13,562 nucleotides of DNA from Clostridia bacterium (GCA_017457545.1 JAFTHF010000172.1:1-13562); one strand, 5' to 3'; positions 1 to 6,414 are shown, counted from the stretch's first letter. The notes: generated by a model from the sequence alone, not told the origin. Numbers and translations: made by a program.

Positions 1-1000
1 GAACGGGTAATTCTGAGTGTCGTACTTCACAATCAATACCACATTGAGACAAATACTCTTGTGTTGTTTTCTTTACTATTTTACTTTTAATGAATGGACT
101 AATTAATACTTCCGATAAGTACAATGCGCCCCCTTCTATTGTGAGGTCTATATACGGAACAATCATGCCGTTTTGTGATCTGTATCTTATTTCAGGGAGG
201 TCGTTTTGTAATAATTCAGGCTTTCTACACGGACGATAAAAAACGAAGCGGTATTCTTGCTCCGAAGCATAGCAATCGTGTTTGAACTGAAATTGAAACA
301 CTTTTAATGCATATTTTATAAAGCCTTTTGCATTTTCTTCGCATTCGTGATCCGTTGTTTTTTCCTGCTCATAAACCCTGTATGTATCCAAAATGATATT
401 TTCAAGCATACTTCGTTTGGTTGGTTCGTCATAAATAACCTTGTAGGCGGAAATATTGCTAAATACTGCTTTTTCATCATAGTCAGAATATTCATACTCC
501 TTATAGTCGTCGAACATAAACGCATAAAGTTTTAACGCATAGCCTCCGTCTCCTTTGGAATAATACCTCCACATATCTAAAGAATCCTCTTTCAATGAAA
601 AGCTGCAGATATAGGCATCGCATTCCGGGCAATCAAGGACACTATTATGTGTATATTTCTCGTCACTTGGAATTGGGAAACTAACGAAGTGGCTAGTTGG
701 TATTTCAATGTGTTTCAAGCATTCATAAAAAGCTTCGCTTATTTTTTTATTATCTAACAATTCCAAACATATTCTATTGAACAAATCCAAAACATGTGTA
801 CCTTCAGATGTGTCATTTAGACAATCGCTACGAGTAAACCAAAAGTGTAACTTCCCATGCTCTGGAGTTGCGTTTTGTACAATACCCATAAGCCCATTAA
901 CGCTAGTATAATGCCACAAAATGGAGTAATTAGGAAGATTATCGTGAAATTGGTGCTTATTGTATAGGTCTCTAAAATTTCTTAGCGGCGAAGTTGTCAT
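1..1000 (-). CDS. DUF2971-family protein, 3' end outside the window
   Basis: An uninterrupted minus-strand frame runs from ATG at 1000 to the left edge (333 codons, no stop), so the C-terminus is missing. The start is chosen because AGAGGA lies 7 bases upstream; an in-frame ATG two codons earlier would sit almost on the ribosome binding site. Family features visible: LWHYTSVNGLMGIV (residues 28-41), LNDTSEG (61-67), ICSFS...MWRYYSKGDGGYALKL (131-158), an EQEYRFVF segment (247-254) and VLISP (298-302). These match the usual DUF2971 pattern of an early HYT/YRS block, an LND..E block, a CFS..W.hYa block and a late EYR block. The biochemical role is not established. The HYT...Y...E order recalls ADP-ribosyltransferase-like folds, which is inference only. 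No signal peptide or membrane segment is seen. Codon use (AGT, ACA, CGA, CTA, TTG) differs from the neighbouring genes, which suggests acquisition by transfer. Related proteins often occur on mobile or defence loci. Confidence 0.8.
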   Translation of the reverse strand, partial: MTTSPLRNFRDLYNKHQFHDNLPNYSILWHYTSVNGLMGIVQNATPEHGKLHFWFTRSDCLNDTSEGTHVLDLFNRICLELLDNKKISEAFYECLKHIEIPTSHFVSFPIPSDEKYTHNSVLDCPECDAYICSFSLKEDSLDMWRYYSKGDGGYALKLYAFMFDDYKEYEYSDYDEKAVFSNISAYKVIYDEPTKRSMLENIILDTYRVYEQEKTTDHECEENAKGFIKYALKVFQFQFKHDCYASEQEYRFVFYRPCRKPELLQNDLPEIRYRSQNGMIVPYIDLTIEGGALYLSEVLISPFIKSKIVKKTTQEYLSQCGIDCEVRHSELPV

Positions 1001-1232
1001 ACACATTTCCTCTTCTTTCGATATGTTATACCGTACTGCTGTAAAACGGACTTTTGAGAGTTGCTCGAAGGGAACATATATTCCATTAAAGGATATATGT
1101 TACTCTCGCGCCGAGGGCGAAACTAAAACAATCGAGTCCGCACCTTGTTCTCGCCACAAGGCGACAACCACGATTAGCAGAATCGCTCTTGTCTTTATGT
1201 GCAAGCTCCCACACCGAGCAATCTGCTACTCT
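1001..1232. other. Palindrome-rich intergenic region between rlmD and the DUF2971 gene
   Basis: No convincing gene is present. The stretch holds several short stem-loops: AACATATAT (1073-1081) against ATATATGTT (1093-1101), CGCC-GAG-GGCG near 1110-1120, and TCGCC-ACAA-GGCGA (1151-1164). It also holds ATCGAGTCCG (1131-1140), an exact inverted copy of the rlmD codons at 1262-1271. A weak minus-strand -10 candidate, TATAAC (plus 1025-1030), could serve the DUF2971 gene, but no good -35 box accompanies it. No tRNA or known RNA fold was recognised. Open frames across this stretch look spurious. Confidence 0.55.
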
Positions 1233-1294
1233 TTAGTTTGTCTTGCGAGCAAGACAAACTACGGACTCGATGTGGCTTGTTCTTGGGAACATAT
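1046..1294. repeat. Two-part direct repeat at the rlmD 3' end
   Basis: ACGGACT and GGGAACATAT occur at 1261-1267 and 1285-1294 inside the end of rlmD. They occur again at 1046-1052 and 1070-1079 in the intergenic region. In both places they are separated by exactly 17 bases, and the copies are 215 bases apart. The 17 intervening bases are not conserved. In rlmD these bases encode the conserved C-terminal MFPRTSHIESV segment. This could be a degenerate att-like duplication or a remnant of a displaced gene end, but neither is proven. Confidence 0.4.
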
Positions 1295-2516
1295 TGAAAA
1301 CGAAGACGTCTGATGCGATTTTGTATTCCTCTGAAAGCATGGAAATATCTCTTGCCATTGTATCGGGATTACAGGACACGTAAACGATTTTACTCGGCCT
1401 TAAGCGAAGAAGCGTGTCTATCATAAGCTTAGAGCATCCCTTTCTTGGTGGGTCGATGATACAGGAGTCCACCTCTTTATCAAAATTCTTTGCGTCATCT
1501 GCAAAAAATTCTATATTCTTTATTCCGTTAAGCCTTGCATTTATTTTGGCATCTCGGATAGCGCTCTGCTCTATTTCAACGCCTGTAACTCTTGCGCCTG
1601 TTCGAGCTGCTACTATCATTCCCATTGTGCCTGTACCACAGAAAAGGTCGGCAATTTTATCATTTGGCTTAGCATCAAGAAGCTCTATTGCTTTTTCGTA
1701 AAGGGCTGTGGCGCAGGAGTGATTAATCTGATAAAAGGACCTTGGGGAGATACTGAATGTAAGTCCACACATAGTGTCCTCTATATGTCCGTCACCGTAA
1801 ACTGTGGAAAAATCTGTCTTTTCAAATGCAAAATCCTTTTCCTTATTTACACCGAGAAGAATTGTGCGAATTTCGGGAAAGGCTGATGCAAGTCCCATAG
1901 AAAATTTAACAATATCTGTTTTTGATTTATAGATAGGCGCAACCATTATTTCGGGCTTTTCCAAGGATGACATACGAATAAAAAGTGCGCGAAGATTTGC
2001 CTTATTTAAGTTGTCCTTGCAATATTCTGCAATTTTATCAAAGACCGGTGGGTTCATCTGACATTTACTGTGAGGTACTACATCATAGCTGCTATGCCTA
2101 TTGTAGCCAAAGCCACCGTTGCCGTAAAAAAGCACTACCTTGTTTCTGTATTTTTCAGCCACAGGACACTGTGTCCTTACTGTTTTAGCTTCGATTTTAA
2201 ATTTTCTTAAGGCTGAGGCAGCCTGATTTTCCTTTTCTGTATTTTCCCTGTCAAGGTCTAAATTAAGATAGGAGCAGCCTCCACATTCCTTAAAGTGATT
2301 GCAAGCAGGCTCTGTACGGAAGGGGGACTTTTCAATAATGGCAGAAAGGCTGCCGATAGCGTAGCTTGGATACTGCTTTTTAATTAAAACGTCGCAAACA
2401 TCCCCTGTTATTGCATAAGGAACAAAAAGCGCCATACCGTCAATATGGGCAACTCCGTTGCCAAGATTATTAACGCTTTCTATATTTACCCTATAAATTT
2501 CCTTTTCCTTAAGCAT
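1233..2516 (-). CDS. rlmD: 23S rRNA (uracil-C5)-methyltransferase, RlmD/RlmCD (RumA) type
   Basis: Transfers methyl from S-adenosylmethionine to C5 of uracil in 23S rRNA. Gram-positive RlmCD enzymes modify both U747 and U1939. Length is 427 residues, normal for the family. An N-terminal TRAM-type RNA-binding domain (about 1-60) is followed by the [4Fe-4S] cysteines C72, C78, C81 and C152 in the RumA spacing (C-x5-C-x2-C). FYQINHSCA lies at 261-269, the SAM-binding DLFCGTGTMG at 290-299, IDPPRKGC at 354-361, catalytic Cys382 in SCNPDTMARD, and the C-terminal base Glu417 in TSHIESVV. The start at 2516 has GGAGG four bases upstream. The gene is divergent from rlmA, and the two promoters overlap. 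The last eight residues are encoded by a palindrome, so the extreme C-terminus may have been replaced by inserted DNA; all catalytic residues are intact. Confidence 0.95.
   Translation of the reverse strand: MLKEKEIYRVNIESVNNLGNGVAHIDGMALFVPYAITGDVCDVLIKKQYPSYAIGSLSAIIEKSPFRTEPACNHFKECGGCSYLNLDLDRENTEKENQAASALRKFKIEAKTVRTQCPVAEKYRNKVVLFYGNGGFGYNRHSSYDVVPHSKCQMNPPVFDKIAEYCKDNLNKANLRALFIRMSSLEKPEIMVAPIYKSKTDIVKFSMGLASAFPEIRTILLGVNKEKDFAFEKTDFSTVYGDGHIEDTMCGLTFSISPRSFYQINHSCATALYEKAIELLDAKPNDKIADLFCGTGTMGMIVAARTGARVTGVEIEQSAIRDAKINARLNGIKNIEFFADDAKNFDKEVDSCIIDPPRKGCSKLMIDTLLRLRPSKIVYVSCNPDTMARDISMLSEEYKIASDVFVFNMFPRTSHIESVVCLARKTN
1234..1261. repeat. Perfect 13-bp inverted repeat across the rlmD stop codon
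   Basis: TAGTTTGTCTTGC is followed by GA and then its exact complement, giving a 28-base palindrome. It encodes the last RlmD residues (VCLARKTN) and covers two bases of the TAA stop. As RNA it would form a stem of about 12 bp with a CGAG loop. No T-tract follows on the minus strand, so it is not a standard terminator. It may be a recombination arm at an integration site, or a 3' RNA-stabilising hairpin. Confidence 0.6.
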
Positions 2517-2532
2517 AAATCCTCCAAAAAAC

Positions 2533-2561
2533 TTGCTTTATTGCCTTAATTATATTATAAT
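2533..2561 (+). promoter_or_regulatory. Promoter of the rlmA operon
   Basis: TTGCTT (2533-2538), a 17-base spacer and consensus TATAAT (2556-2561) lie 37 bases upstream of the rlmA start. The -10 box overlaps that of the opposite promoter by four bases. Confidence 0.75.
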
Positions 2562-2582
2562 ATACATGTAAGAAAAAATCAA
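2554..2582 (-). promoter_or_regulatory. Promoter of rlmD
   Basis: On the minus strand TTGATT (plus 2577-2582), a 17-base spacer and TATAAT (plus 2554-2559) precede the rlmD start at 2516. The shared -10 region, ATATTATAATAT, is near-palindromic and serves both directions, so RNA polymerase probably cannot open both promoters at once. Confidence 0.75.
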
Positions 2583-2598
2583 GACACGGAGAATATAA

Positions 2599-3426
2599 AT
2601 GTTACTACCCTCTAATCTTATTTGCCCTATTTGCAAAGGAAAGCTGTCAAAAATAAACAATTCCCTTAAGTGTGAAAGAAACCACTCCTACGATTTTTCG
2701 GGAAGTGGATACATAAATCTGTTAAATCCGGGCAAGAAAAACAATGCCGTTGCCGGTGACTCCAAGGAGATGATACGGGCACGTACCTCATTTTTCCAAA
2801 GTGGTGCATATGAGGGAATACGTAAAAAGCTTGTAGAAATTATTTCGCCCCTTGAAAAGAATGTTATTGTAGATGCAGGCTGTGGTGAGGGCTATTACAC
2901 AGAGGGAATCGCCAAGGAATTTGCGTCCTCCTCCCTTATCGGCTTTGACATGTCCAAATTCGGCGCTGAGCACGGTGCAAAAAGCAGTAAAAATAAGGGG
3001 ATTGCAAACACGTTCTACGCCGTTTCCAATATTTTTTCAATGCCACTTACCGATGAATGTGCCGATATGGTTATCAGTATGTTTGCCCCCGTTGCCTATG
3101 AGGAATTTGCAAGAATTCTTAAAAAGGGTGGCTACCTTATTATCGGTGCAGCAGGCAAAAAGCATCTTGACGGGCTTAAGTCTGTTATCTATGATGATGT
3201 ATATTTAAATGAGCCAAGCGACCATTCCCACCCACTTTTTGAGTGTGTAGATGTAAAAAACCTCGCATACGTTACCGAGGTTTACGGTAATGATACTATA
3301 AAAAGCCTGTTTACAATGACGCCCTATTACCATCGTACCTCTCTTTCCGACAAGGAAAAGCTGAACGGAGTTGACAGGGTTACAACTACTGTTGAAGTAG
3401 ATTTCTTTATTTTGAGGAGAATATAA
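2599..3426 (+). CDS. rlmA: 23S rRNA (guanine-N1)-methyltransferase, RlmA family
   Basis: SAM-dependent methylation of N1 of a guanine in helix 35 of 23S rRNA: G745 for RlmA(I), G748 for RlmA(II)/TlrB. Length is 275 residues, typical of the family. The N-terminal zinc finger is visible as C9-x2-C12 and C25-x3-H29, followed by the characteristic SYDFSGSGYINLL (30-42). SAM motif I is VDAGCGEGYY (91-100), and the Rossmann methyltransferase fold continues with GFDMSKFG and an FAPVAYEEFARILKKGG segment. GGAGA precedes the ATG. The stop codon directly abuts the next start, so the SGNH gene is almost certainly co-transcribed. A Gram-positive host favours the G748 subtype, but this is inferred from lineage. 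Resistance to tylosin-type macrolides is known only for some members. Confidence 0.92.
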   Translation: MLLPSNLICPICKGKLSKINNSLKCERNHSYDFSGSGYINLLNPGKKNNAVAGDSKEMIRARTSFFQSGAYEGIRKKLVEIISPLEKNVIVDAGCGEGYYTEGIAKEFASSSLIGFDMSKFGAEHGAKSSKNKGIANTFYAVSNIFSMPLTDECADMVISMFAPVAYEEFARILKKGGYLIIGAAGKKHLDGLKSVIYDDVYLNEPSDHSHPLFECVDVKNLAYVTEVYGNDTIKSLFTMTPYYHRTSLSDKEKLNGVDRVTTTVEVDFFILRRI

Positions 3427-4467
3427 ATGGATATATCCAAGATTGACAAAAACTTTGAAATCAAAACACACATTTCAAAGGAAAATATTAAGTTTTATAA
3501 TGTAGAAAATGAACCGTTTTCCCTTTACGGAGTATTTAAGGAAAACGGAAAATTTCGCAGAATGCCCGAGGACGTGGCTAAAAAGGTAAGCGAGGGCGTT
3601 TACGGTCTGCACATTCATACAGCCGGTGGCAGAGTAAGATTTTCAACTGACAGTCCCTATGTTGCAGTTCATGCTAAAATAGACGGAATATGGTTTCACT
3701 CTCACTTCACTGTTTGCGCAACCTCAGGCTTTGATATTTATGCTGATAATACCTATATGGGTACATATATGCCCCCGGCAGAAAGCGTTACTATGTTTGA
3801 GGGTGTGATTGAATTAAACAGTCGGAAAATGCGTGAAATATGCATAAACTTCCCTCTTTACAACAGTGTTAATGAGCTTTATATCGGTCTTGACGCCGAT
3901 GCAAAAATCGAAAAGGCTGCGCCTTACAAAATTGAAAAGCCTATTGTATATTACGGCTCCTCAATTACACAGGGTGGCTGTGCCTCCCGTCCCGGCACAT
4001 GCTATCAGGCTTACATTACAAGAGAGCTTAGCGTTGACCATATAAACCTTGGCTTTTCCGGTAATGCCAAGGCCGAGGATACAATAATTGAATATATTAA
4101 AGGCCTTAATATGTCAGCCTTTGTCCTTGATTATGACCACAACTCCCCCTCCTGTGAGCATTTAAAATCTACCCACGAAAAAATGCTTCTGGCAGTAAGG
4201 GAAAATTATCCTCTCTTACCTATCATTATAATGAACAGACCTAAGCTTTATCTTGACAATGACGAGCAGTCTCGTCTTGAAATTATAAGGGAAACCTACG
4301 AAAACGCCTTGGGACGTGGCGATAAAAACGTTTATTTAATTGATAACACCATGCTTTGCGCTATGTGTGGAAACGAGGGAACGGTGGATACCTGTCACCC
4401 TACTGACTACGGCTTTGCCTCTATGGCTAACGCTATTATCCCTGTGCTTAAGGAAGCATTAAAATAA
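3427..4467 (+). CDS. SGNH/GDSL-type esterase with N-terminal GxDLY-like domain
   Basis: Predicted serine esterase, probably removing acyl groups such as acetate from a carbohydrate; the substrate is unknown. The 346 residues split into a beta-rich N-terminal half (about 30-165), resembling the domain that accompanies Lipase_GDSL_3 proteins, and an SGNH hydrolase half (172-346). Catalytic blocks: YYGSSITQGG with probable nucleophile Ser179, GFSGNAK (209-215) supplying oxyanion Gly/Asn213, DYDHNSP (235-241), and D321-T-C-H324 as the acid/base pair. There is no signal peptide or membrane helix, so it is cytoplasmic. Its ATG directly follows the rlmA stop, and its AGGAG site lies inside the end of rlmA, so translation is probably coupled. 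The stop codon lies inside the left terminal repeat of the element at 4462-4835. Confidence 0.87.
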   Translation: MDISKIDKNFEIKTHISKENIKFYNVENEPFSLYGVFKENGKFRRMPEDVAKKVSEGVYGLHIHTAGGRVRFSTDSPYVAVHAKIDGIWFHSHFTVCATSGFDIYADNTYMGTYMPPAESVTMFEGVIELNSRKMREICINFPLYNSVNELYIGLDADAKIEKAAPYKIEKPIVYYGSSITQGGCASRPGTCYQAYITRELSVDHINLGFSGNAKAEDTIIEYIKGLNMSAFVLDYDHNSPSCEHLKSTHEKMLLAVRENYPLLPIIIMNRPKLYLDNDEQSRLEIIRETYENALGRGDKNVYLIDNTMLCAMCGNEGTVDTCHPTDYGFASMANAIIPVLKEALK

Positions 4468-4539
4468 AAAATCGTTGGGAAACCACTGTACTCTTAAGGA
4501 CAGCTTTAAGTTTAATTGAATATCGCACCTGCAGATAAA

Positions 4540-4573
4540 AAGGACAGAGAATGCTTTTACATTCTCTGTCCTT
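4540..4573. terminator. Stem-loop terminator, best oriented for the minus strand
   Basis: A perfect 14-bp stem (AAGGACAGAGAATG and its complement) encloses the loop CTTTTA. On the minus strand it is followed by TTTTTAT, a good intrinsic-terminator tail for the ABC operon at 4834-6353. On the plus strand the tail TTATTCTTT is weaker but could end the rlmA-SGNH transcript. Confidence 0.6.
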
Positions 4574-4607
4574 ATTCTTTACAAGCAATGCATTTGTATT
4601 AGATTGA

Positions 4608-4784
4608 CGATATGCCTCGCACTGCTTGGCACGATATATTTGCCTCCAGGCAAATTCGATATGTTTTCGCTTTGCTCAAACTCGATATGATATAACTCCA
4701 CGCTTACGAAGTAAGCATATCGAGTGCGTCAGCACATATCGAACGCGTCAGCGTATATCGCAAACCCCGTAGGGATTTATATCG
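4608..4784. repeat. Nested palindrome of ATATCG-spaced mini-hairpins
   Basis: Four CGATAT copies on the left (4608, 4632, 4657, 4683) face four ATATCG copies on the right (about 4717, 4736, 4755, 4779), forming concentric arms. Examples are CTCGATATG (4681-4689) with CATATCGAG (4716-4724), and TTCGATATG (4655-4663) with CATATCGAA (4735-4743). Between the arms sit small hairpins: TTTGCCT-CC-AGGCAAA (4639-4654), GCTTAC-GAA-GTAAGC (4702-4716, the centre), GTGC-GTCA-GCAC (4724-4735), ACGC-GTCA-GCGT (4743-4754) and an imperfect one at 4762-4778. It is not a CRISPR array, because neither the units nor the spacers are of constant length. Confidence 0.75.
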
Positions 4785-4786
4785 CT

Positions 4787-4812
4787 GCGTAGTGTCCTTA
4801 AGGGCACTACGC
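4787..4812. repeat. Strong 11-bp hairpin near the right end of the palindromic element
   Basis: GCGTAGTGTCC, loop TTAA, GGGCACTACGC pairs over 11 positions with a single G-T wobble. It lies between the nested core and the right terminal repeat, just downstream of the permease stop on the minus strand. It may act as a 3'-end stabiliser or help terminate transcription. Confidence 0.6.
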
Positions 4813-4833
4813 GAAATGCCAACGATTTTTTAT

Positions 4834-5658
4834 TTACGGTAAATTCAGCTTTCGTTCCATCATACGCAGAGTCATGAAATAGAACAGCACTCCTGTGCCT
4901 ACAAGCAGAGCTATATAAATTGCAAGGGTAACATTTATACTTATTACGGGGGAATTTGAATTTACTCCAACTATAATTGAAACCAAAAAGCCTACAAGAG
5001 AATATACCATTGAGTATATAAGATTAACACCGAGCACCATTCCTATGGCAGCTATGCCCTTGTTTTTATTTGCGATTACAGAGGCAAAGAAAATAGCCAT
5101 AAACATAAGCAGCTTACTGTTTAAAAAGGATGAAACAATAAATAAGAGAAACAGCACTACTGTTCCGAAGCTAAGGCCAGGTATGGAAAAATCGCCGTTA
5201 TCAAATCCACCTTCTCCCTCAAGAAGCCCTGCCGCCCCAGCGCCAAGCACTCCTGCGCCAACTATAATTACAATACCGATAATAAGCGCTACAAAGCAAA
5301 TAACACTCCAGATACAGGAATTTGTAAGCTTGGATAAGAAAATGTGAGACCTTTTAACAGGTAGTGTAAAGGTTAAGTAGCCTTGGTCTGTACAAAGAGA
5401 TTTATAAAACTCAATGTAAATAAATATTTCCACAAGAGATGCACATATCATTATTCCGTAGAGCATAAACATAAAGGCTACTGTGCCAAGTATGGAAAAG
5501 ATTTCTCCGAATAAGGAAACATCGGGGTTTGACATTGTTATTATAAGGAAGAACAAGTCAATAGCGCATACAAGGGATAGGCCTAAGGTGATTATGCAAA
5601 TGGGAATACCGAATTTTTTAAGGCTCTTTAAATCATACTTCAGAAGCTTTGTGAACAT
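4834..5658 (-). CDS. ABC-2-type transporter permease
   Basis: Membrane subunit of an ABC exporter, 274 residues and strongly hydrophobic. About six to seven membrane segments are visible, near 18-40, 52-80, 112-138, 163-196 (probably two), 200-230 and 242-263. The segment YKSLCTDQGYLTFTLPVKRS (85-104), on the loop after the second helix, is a recurring motif in Clostridial ABC permeases and probably forms the coupling region that contacts the ATPase. A glycine/acid-rich stretch (137-160) forms an extracytoplasmic or loop region. The start overlaps the end of the upstream ATPase gene by 19 bases, so the two subunits are translationally coupled. The substrate is unknown. The stop codon lies in the right terminal repeat of the element at 4462-4835. 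Confidence 0.85.
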   Translation of the reverse strand: MFTKLLKYDLKSLKKFGIPICIITLGLSLVCAIDLFFLIITMSNPDVSLFGEIFSILGTVAFMFMLYGIMICASLVEIFIYIEFYKSLCTDQGYLTFTLPVKRSHIFLSKLTNSCIWSVICFVALIIGIVIIVGAGVLGAGAAGLLEGEGGFDNGDFSIPGLSFGTVVLFLLFIVSSFLNSKLLMFMAIFFASVIANKNKGIAAIGMVLGVNLIYSMVYSLVGFLVSIIVGVNSNSPVISINVTLAIYIALLVGTGVLFYFMTLRMMERKLNLP

Positions 5659-6353
5659 TTGAACACCTCCCTGAAATACTCATCAAGGGACATTCCCTTC
5701 TCTTCCTTAACGTATTTTACCTCTCCGTTAAGTGCAACCTTACCCTCATGAATAAGGATAAATCGGTCAAGGTGGTCCTCTATGTCTGCAATCAAATGGG
5801 TGGATATAAGCACGCTGGCATCATTATCAAATCTTGTGATTATGGTTTTGAGAATGTAGTCACGTGCAGCAGGGTCAACGCCTCCGATAGGCTCATCAAG
5901 AAGATATAGCTTTGCTTTTCTTGACATTACAAGAATAAGCTGTACCTTTTCCTTTGTACCCTTTGATAAGGTCTGTAATCTAGCAGTAAGGGAAATACCT
6001 AAATCCTTAAGCATATACTCTGCCCTTTGTCTGTCAAAGTCGGAATAAAAATCTACAAAGTAGTCAAGACAGTCGCATACCTTCATCCAGGAATTAAAAT
6101 AGGGGCGCTCCGGAAGATAAGACACAATAGATTTAGTCTCTGTACCCGGTGTGTGTCCGTCTATCTGCACAACGCCCTCATCTACTGTAAGCAAGCCTGC
6201 AAGAATTTTAATAAACGTGGTTTTACCGCTGCCGTTTGGGCCTAAGAGTCCAACTATCTTACCCTTTTCTATATCTACATTTACTCCATTTAAGGCGCAG
6301 AATGTACCGTAGCTTTTGGTAAGGTCACGGCATCTAACAATATATTCAGCCAT
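5640..6353 (-). CDS. ABC transporter ATP-binding protein
   Basis: ATPase subunit (237 residues) partnering the overlapping downstream permease. Walker A is GPNGSGKTT (38-46), the signature is LSKGTKEK (129-136), Walker B is LYLLDE (149-154) with a D-loop at GGVDP, and the H-loop is His186 in STHLIAD. The Q-loop position carries YLPERPYF (79-86) without glutamine, as is common in BcrA/CcmA-type exporters. The start has AGGAGG six bases upstream, and a TTGACA/TAAAAT promoter lies at 6386-6414. The operon is divergent from the GntR-ABC operon, so it may share its regulator, although the operator-like repeat seen at 6466-6487 is absent from this promoter. Likely role: export or extrusion of a hydrophobic or peptide compound; the substrate cannot be read from sequence. 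Confidence 0.9.
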   Translation of the reverse strand: MAEYIVRCRDLTKSYGTFCALNGVNVDIEKGKIVGLLGPNGSGKTTFIKILAGLLTVDEGVVQIDGHTPGTETKSIVSYLPERPYFNSWMKVCDCLDYFVDFYSDFDRQRAEYMLKDLGISLTARLQTLSKGTKEKVQLILVMSRKAKLYLLDEPIGGVDPAARDYILKTIITRFDNDASVLISTHLIADIEDHLDRFILIHEGKVALNGEVKYVKEEKGMSLDEYFREVFKCSQSF

Positions 6354-6385
6354 AAAATTCCTCCTTTCGAGTATAGCTTGATTTC

Positions 6386-6414
6386 ATTTTACCACAAGAA
6401 CAAAATATTGTCAA
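6386..6414 (-). promoter_or_regulatory. Promoter of the left ABC operon
   Basis: Consensus TTGACA (plus 6409-6414), a 17-base spacer and TAAAAT (plus 6386-6391). The -35 element is part of a 9-bp inverted repeat: TTGTCAACC (6408-6416) mirrors GGTTGACAA (6438-6446), which contains the opposite -35 box. Confidence 0.75.

Larger units (their letters stand above)
4462..4835. mobile_element. MITE-like palindromic element with 17-bp terminal inverted repeats
   Basis: AAATAAAAAATCGTTGG at 4462-4478 is repeated perfectly in inverted orientation at 4819-4835. No protein is encoded between them. The left repeat contains the TAA of the SGNH gene (4465-4467); the right repeat contains two of the three stop-codon bases of the ABC permease (4834-4836), so the ends sit exactly on the stops of convergent genes. 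The interior holds a 14-bp hairpin (4540-4573), a nested set of CGATAT/ATATCG arms (4608-4784) and an 11-bp hairpin (4787-4812). No target-site duplication could be recognised. It could be a non-autonomous transposable element or a bacterial interspersed palindromic repeat whose RNA hairpins end transcription from both sides. Confidence 0.65.

Noticed and set aside
316..535. Short open frames on both strands inside the first kilobase
   Set aside because: They are shadows of the 333-codon minus-strand DUF2971 frame, which is open to the window edge and has clear family motifs.
1060..1170. Possible tRNA or structured RNA in the junction region
   Set aside because: The hairpins do not assemble into a cloverleaf, there is no recognisable T-loop or anticodon arm, and each stem is short and independent.
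960..1313. Plus-strand open frame of 117 codons across the rlmD/DUF2971 junction
   Set aside because: It overlaps two better-supported minus-strand genes, its composition (SRAEGETKTIESAPCSRHK) is unlike a real protein, no ribosome binding site precedes it, and it reads through repeat palindromes.
4608..4784. CRISPR-like array of repeats
   Set aside because: The ATATCG spacers are only six bases, unit lengths vary, orientation flips in the middle, and no cas genes are present.
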